Source: Arthrobacter hankyongi (GTDB lineage Bacteria; Actinomycetota; Actinomycetes; Actinomycetales; Micrococcaceae). From it: 64,000 nucleotides of DNA. The position numbers were made by a program, and so were the translations under genes. Positions 60,351 through 64,000 of the stretch are shown here, piece after piece. Below the pieces are notes generated by a model. That model was not told where the DNA came from, ran no database searches, and was given only the letters and a program-made list of their open reading frames with translations. Numbering within the stretch: position 1 is the first letter of the stretch; each line of letters begins with the position of its first letter. The stretch covers positions 1 to 64,000 of the forward strand of contig NZ_JAKLTQ010000013.1 in NCBI RefSeq assembly GCF_022012395.1, written 5' to 3'.

Positions 60351-61237
60351 GTGCCTTGACGAGAACGCCCGCAACGTACGGGGCCGGCAGCAAGGGGCGG
60401 GTTCCGTCCCGGGGGACCGCTTCGGTCATCGCTTTCGGGGCGCCCCTGGCCTGCATCGCGCTCATCGCGCTGCTGGCACCGCTGCTTCCGCTGTCGAACC
60501 CCAACGCCCAGGTGCTGTCGGAGGCGCTCCGGCCGCCGGCGTGGTTGGAAGGCGGGGACTGGAGCAGTCCGCTCGGAACCGACCAGCTGGGCCGGGATGT
60601 CCTCTCCCGCCTCGTGTTCGGCGGCCAGCTCACCTTCGTCATCGCATTTACCGGCATGGTGGCCGGGGCGGTTCCGGGCATCCTGCTGGGCCTGCTTGCC
60701 GGCTACCGGCGGGGGTGGGTGGACGCCGTGATCTCGCGCCTGGTCGAAGCCCAGCTGGCCCTGCCGTTCATCCTGGTTGCGATCGCCATTATCGCCGCCA
60801 ACGGGCGGTCCCTGCCGATCCTGGTGGCCGTCCTGGCCCTCGTCGGCTGGGCCCAGTACGCACGGGTGATCCGCGCCGAAACGCTGTCCCTGCGGGAGCG
60901 TCCCTTTGTGCTCGGCCTGCGCTGCGCTGGGGTGCCCACCTGGCGTATCATGCTCGGTCACCTCCTGCCGAACCTGGCCGGATCGGCGACGGTGCTTGCG
61001 ACCCTGCAGATGGGCACCATCGTCCTGGCCGAGAGTGCGCTCAGCTTCCTGGGCCTGGGCGTCGTCGCCCCGGACATCAGCTGGGGGGCCATGCTGGCCG
61101 AAGGCCGCGAGCAGCTCACGCTCGCGTGGTGGGTGGCGCTGCTGCCGGGCCTGGCCATTACCGCCGTCGTGCTCCTGGTCAACCTGTTTGGCGACGCCCT
61201 GCGATCCCGATTCGATCCCAAGAAGCGGAGTTTCTAG
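60347..61237 (+). CDS. oligopeptide-type ABC importer permease (DppC-like)
   Basis: 296 residues. LGTDQLGRDVLSRLVFGGQ is the hallmark loop after the first helix. RPFVLGLRCAGVPTWRIMLGHLLPNLAGSATVL is the EAA loop (in part GVPTWRIMLGHLLPN). SFLGLGVVAPDISWGAMLAEG is conserved near the C-terminus. Directly abuts the next ATPase gene (0 nt). Confidence 0.93.
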   Translation: MSALTRTPATYGAGSKGRVPSRGTASVIAFGAPLACIALIALLAPLLPLSNPNAQVLSEALRPPAWLEGGDWSSPLGTDQLGRDVLSRLVFGGQLTFVIAFTGMVAGAVPGILLGLLAGYRRGWVDAVISRLVEAQLALPFILVAIAIIAANGRSLPILVAVLALVGWAQYARVIRAETLSLRERPFVLGLRCAGVPTWRIMLGHLLPNLAGSATVLATLQMGTIVLAESALSFLGLGVVAPDISWGAMLAEGREQLTLAWWVALLPGLAITAVVLLVNLFGDALRSRFDPKKRSF

Positions 61238-62239
61238 ATGAGCACAGTCCTGTCGGCACGTTCCGTCACCATCGAAGCAGCCACCGGTGCAGGTCCCGTC
61301 AAACTGGTCCACGACGTCAACCTGGACATCCGCGAGGGCGAAATCCTGGGCCTGATCGGGGAATCGGGCAGCGGCAAGACCACCGCTGCCCGGGCGATCG
61401 TGGGTCTTCTCGAGCGGAACGTCCGCGTGAGCTCGGGAGAGATCGCATTGCGCGGGAAGACGATCTCGTCCCCCGAGGTCGACGACTTCAGGAATGTGCG
61501 GGGGAGCGAGATCGGCATGGTCTTCCAAAGCGCCTCGATGTCGCTGAACCCGCTGATGAAGGTTGGCAAGCAGCTGAAGGAAGTGGTCCGCCGGCATCAG
61601 CGGCACCTGTCCCGGCAGCAGATCACCGAGCGGCTGGACCAGGTGCTTCGACAGATGGGATTCACGGATCCCGCCCGCGTCCTGGCCTCCTTCCCGCACC
61701 AGCTCTCCGGCGGCATGCGCCAGCGGGTTTCCATCGCCCTGGCCGTGGTGACGAATCCCGCGGTGGTCATCGCCGACGAATGCACCTCGGCGCTGGACGT
61801 CACGACGCAGGCCGAGGTGGTGCAGTTGCTGCGTTCGCTGACCACCGACTCCCGCACGGCGATGCTCTTCGTCACCCACGACCTGATGCTGGCCCAGGAC
61901 CTCTGCTCCCGGATCGCCGTCATGTATGCGGGGCAGATCATCGAAACGGGCGACGCCCGCGAGGTCGTTAGCAACCCGCGGCACCCCTACACCCGCGCCC
62001 TGCTGGCGGCAATCCCGACGTGGGGCGAGGAAGAGATCCAGGGGATCGAAGGCTCTCCGCCACGGGTGGCGGCGGATTGGCAGGGATGCCGGTTCGCCCC
62101 GCGGTGCCCCGTCGCGAGGGACGAATGCACCCGGACCAGGATTGGGTGGACCCCGACCGGGACCCGGTCCGGTGCCCGCTGCCTCATCGTCGAGGAGGAG
62201 GAACCGGAGTCCTCCGGTTCCATGCTCGACCACGTGTAA
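61238..62239 (+). CDS. oligopeptide-type ABC importer ATPase (DppD-like)
   Basis: 333 residues. Walker A GESGSGKTT, signature LSGGMRQRVSIALAV, Walker B VVIADECTSALD in which the usual Pro after the catalytic Glu is Cys, and H-loop FVTHDLMLA. The C-terminal oligopeptide/dipeptide domain HPYTRALLAAIP to GCRFAPRCPVARDEC has the Cys cluster (CRFAPRCP, C) that in DppD/OppD-type proteins can bind an iron-sulfur cluster or metal. Partner of the ATPase at 58570. Confidence 0.92.
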   Translation: MSTVLSARSVTIEAATGAGPVKLVHDVNLDIREGEILGLIGESGSGKTTAARAIVGLLERNVRVSSGEIALRGKTISSPEVDDFRNVRGSEIGMVFQSASMSLNPLMKVGKQLKEVVRRHQRHLSRQQITERLDQVLRQMGFTDPARVLASFPHQLSGGMRQRVSIALAVVTNPAVVIADECTSALDVTTQAEVVQLLRSLTTDSRTAMLFVTHDLMLAQDLCSRIAVMYAGQIIETGDAREVVSNPRHPYTRALLAAIPTWGEEEIQGIEGSPPRVAADWQGCRFAPRCPVARDECTRTRIGWTPTGTRSGARCLIVEEEEPESSGSMLDHV

Positions 62240-62296
62240 CCGAGTTTGTCCCAGGTATTTCCATGCACTTTGTTGCTACACCTTAGGAGGCTCTAC

Positions 62297-63832
62297 ATGA
62301 TTCGTTCCCGTCGCAGAAAGCACGCGCTACTGGGATTGGTGGTTGCGCTGGCCCTCGGCGCCGCCGGCTGCTCGGCAGGCGGCACCGAAGCTGCCAAGAG
62401 CACGTCCGGCACGGCCGGCACGCTCAAGGTCGTGGTCCCCACCGAGCCCGTAACGCTGAACCCGGTCCTGTCCGTGATCAGCGATGCCCGGGTGTGGGGC
62501 TCGATCATGGACCCGCTCGTCGACGTTGATTCCGCGGGAGCGCCCCAGGACACCGGCCTCGTGACCGCATGGAAGCAGTCCTCGCCCACCGAGTGGGACC
62601 TCACCCTCCGCAAGGGGGTGAAGTTTTCCAACGGCGAGCCGTTCGACGCGGCCGCGGTCAAGTTCGTGATTGAGCAAAACATTACGGACCCTGCCGCGAA
62701 ACTGGCCACCTATATGAGCGTGGTCAAGGCAGTGGAGGCCGTCGACGCGTCCACTGTCCACATCACGACGAAGTCCGCCTACAATGCCCTTCCGCAGCTG
62801 CTGTCCGTCGTCTATGCCGCTCCGCCGGCCTATTACAAGGAGAAGACTGCAGCCGGCTTTGCAAAGGCGCCCGTCGGCACGGGTGCCTTTGTGTTCGACT
62901 CCTACGACCCGGGGCGCCAGATCGTGGTCAAGAAGAATCCGGACTACTGGCGCGGGCCTGCCAAACTGGACGGCATTACCTTCACCTGGGCCCCGGACGC
63001 GGCGTCGCGGACATCGCTGCTGCAGACCGGGTCGGCAGATGTCGCGATCGATGTCTCGGTTGAACAGAAGGCCGCCATTGAAAGCGACCCGAAGCTGCAG
63101 CTGGCCGCCGAACCATCGACGGCGGAGATGATGGTCTTCTTCGAGGCGGCCAAGGCCCCCTTTGACGATGTGAAGCTGCGGCAGGCCGCCGCCATGGCCA
63201 TCGACCGCGATGCATTGGTCAAGTCCCTGTTCCACGGTGACGGGGCCAAGGCCCAGCCGCACATGATCGGCCAGCTGATGTCCTCCACCCCGAAGCACGA
63301 GTCCCCGGTCGCTTACGATCCGGAGGGTGCCAAGAAGCTCCTGACAGGGAGCCAGCCGGCCATTACCTTCTCGTATACGGTCGGCCGCTACCCCCAGGAT
63401 TCGAAGGTCGGCGAGGCCGTGGCCGGCATGCTCGAGGCCGTCGGTTTCAAGGTCAAGCGCAATCCGCTCGATGTGGCCAAGTTCTTCGAGCAGCGGCCTG
63501 CCGGCGCGTTCGAGATGTACATGTACCAGGTTTCGCCGGTGTTCCTGCAGCCGGACGTCTACGTTCACGGCTTCCTCACGGAAAAGAGCATCACCCACCA
63601 CTGCGTCGACCCGCGGATCGATGAGCTGTCGGCCCAGGCGCTGGAGGCTGGGACCCAGGCCGAGAGCGAGCAGAAGTACGCCGAGATTGAGGACTATGCG
63701 CTCAACGAGAAGTTCTGCAACGTCCCGCTTTACGACGTCGTGGGCCTGTACGGGCTCTCGGACAAGGTCGAAGGGTTCGTGGCGCCCCGCAACCAGCTGC
63801 CGAACTGGTCCGTCGTCTCGATGAAGGGCTGA
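62297..63832 (+). CDS. ABC importer substrate-binding lipoprotein (SBP_bac_5 family)
   Basis: 511 residues. Basic N-terminus (MIRSRRRKH), hydrophobic helix and lipobox LGAAGC near residue 23. DLTLRKGVKFSNGEPFDAAAVKF and the KKNPDYWRGPAKLDGITFTW strand pair are standard for this receptor family. AGGAGG lies 7 nt before the ATG at 62297. The receptor sits last in the operon, and with the upstream MDR and crotonase suggests uptake of a compound degraded through CoA esters. Ligand unknown. Confidence 0.93.
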   Translation: MIRSRRRKHALLGLVVALALGAAGCSAGGTEAAKSTSGTAGTLKVVVPTEPVTLNPVLSVISDARVWGSIMDPLVDVDSAGAPQDTGLVTAWKQSSPTEWDLTLRKGVKFSNGEPFDAAAVKFVIEQNITDPAAKLATYMSVVKAVEAVDASTVHITTKSAYNALPQLLSVVYAAPPAYYKEKTAAGFAKAPVGTGAFVFDSYDPGRQIVVKKNPDYWRGPAKLDGITFTWAPDAASRTSLLQTGSADVAIDVSVEQKAAIESDPKLQLAAEPSTAEMMVFFEAAKAPFDDVKLRQAAAMAIDRDALVKSLFHGDGAKAQPHMIGQLMSSTPKHESPVAYDPEGAKKLLTGSQPAITFSYTVGRYPQDSKVGEAVAGMLEAVGFKVKRNPLDVAKFFEQRPAGAFEMYMYQVSPVFLQPDVYVHGFLTEKSITHHCVDPRIDELSAQALEAGTQAESEQKYAEIEDYALNEKFCNVPLYDVVGLYGLSDKVEGFVAPRNQLPNWSVVSMKG

Positions 63833-63850
63833 ACCGCCGCATGAACAGTT

Positions 63851-63889
63851 CCGGGCAGCACCGCAGGGCGCACCGGCGGTGCTGCCCGG
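63851..63889 (+). terminator. stem-loop after the importer operon
   Basis: CCGGGCAGCACCGC pairs with GCGGTGCTGCCCGG (14 pairs, 11-nt loop), 18 nt past the receptor stop. No T-run follows, so efficiency is uncertain. Confidence 0.65.
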
Positions 63890-63917
63890 ACCGTATGGAC
63901 TTAAGGAGTGCCGGGTA

Positions 63918-64000
63918 ATGGACGGGATCTTAGCTGGAACGCAGGAGGAATCCTGCGCCGGGGTTGTCCGGCTGAACTGGGCCTCGGCCAGGTCGCGGAA
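63918..64000 (+). CDS. 5' end of a further gene, cut by the window
   Basis: ATG at 63918 with AAGGAG 9 nt upstream opens a frame that stays open to the window end (27 codons, beginning MDGILAGTQEES). It lies beyond the stem-loop, so it may be a separate transcript. Too short to identify. Confidence 0.4.
   Translation, partial: MDGILAGTQEESCAGVVRLNWASARSR

Noticed and set aside
60089-62233. 714-codon minus-strand frame across the importer permease and ATPase genes
   Set aside because: It crosses the boundaries of three well-defined overlapping genes on the plus strand; shadow of their codon bias.
1-64000. CRISPR array, insertion sequence or integrated element
   Set aside because: No regularly spaced repeats, transposase or integrase frames, or direct repeats at a tRNA end were seen; tRNA-Ser is followed by its own terminator.

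Overview
The window is high-GC DNA from an actinobacterium, most likely Arthrobacter or a close relative in the Micrococcaceae. This rests on the codon and base bias, the dnaX-recR-aspartate kinase arrangement with a small SRP RNA beside dnaX, the three-component PurS/PurQ/PurL enzyme, a LytR_C protein, DUF1206/DUF1990/DUF3618 proteins, and many GTG/TTG starts. It is ordinary chromosome. I see no integrase, transposase, CRISPR array or rRNA. One tRNA (Ser-GGA) and one SRP RNA are present.

1-13.5 kb is an organosulfur region under S-adenosylmethionine control. Three closely similar SAM-I (S-box) aptamers occur in 10 kb. One leads an acetyl-CoA synthetase gene (minus strand). One leads a six-gene operon: oligopeptide-type ABC importer, an SfnC/DszC-like flavin monooxygenase and an NtaA/DszA-type monooxygenase. 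One leads a second, DmoA-like NtaA-type monooxygenase. Together they look like a scavenging system for an organic sulfur source that is switched on when SAM is low. The acetyl-CoA synthetase may recover acetate released during methionine or organosulfur metabolism.

13.5-28 kb is mostly housekeeping and unknowns: DUF1206, YjbR, TPR, DUF1990 and ABM-domain proteins; purSQL; a lipoprotein with an apparent SSI (subtilisin inhibitor) domain lying 1.2 kb from a large secreted subtilase; an OhrR-type regulator divergent from two tandem paralogous small proteins; and aspartate kinase. 28-37 kb holds recR, dnaX, ffs, an SDR, a broken 3' remnant of a thiamine-diphosphate (PoxB/YdaP-like) gene, a four-gene envelope cluster (BrkB, unknown, holin-like, DUF3618) and tRNA-Ser. 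The SDR and BrkB promoters share an 18-mer with a 12-bp palindromic core.

37-43.8 kb holds a DUF2236 protein, a secreted protein of six 70-residue repeats, an IPNS-like dioxygenase, a HAD phosphatase and a LytR_C protein coupled to a small protein with a ParB-like motif. 43.8-51.8 kb is an uncharacterised catabolic cluster: NIPSNAP, MHS-type symporter, three different FAD_binding_2 flavoenzymes, an SDR and an IclR regulator. 51.9-56.4 kb is mixed, including a FrnE-like oxidoreductase, an MFS exporter and a carboxyethyl-ornithine synthase-like enzyme.

56.6-63.8 kb is a second uncharacterised unit: a zinc-free MDR oxidoreductase and a crotonase, followed by a complete dipeptide/oligopeptide-type ABC importer. 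Both halves are preceded by copies of one TetR-type palindrome (18 of 22 bases identical), which suggests one regulator controls uptake and degradation of a CoA-activated compound. The window ends inside the start of another gene.
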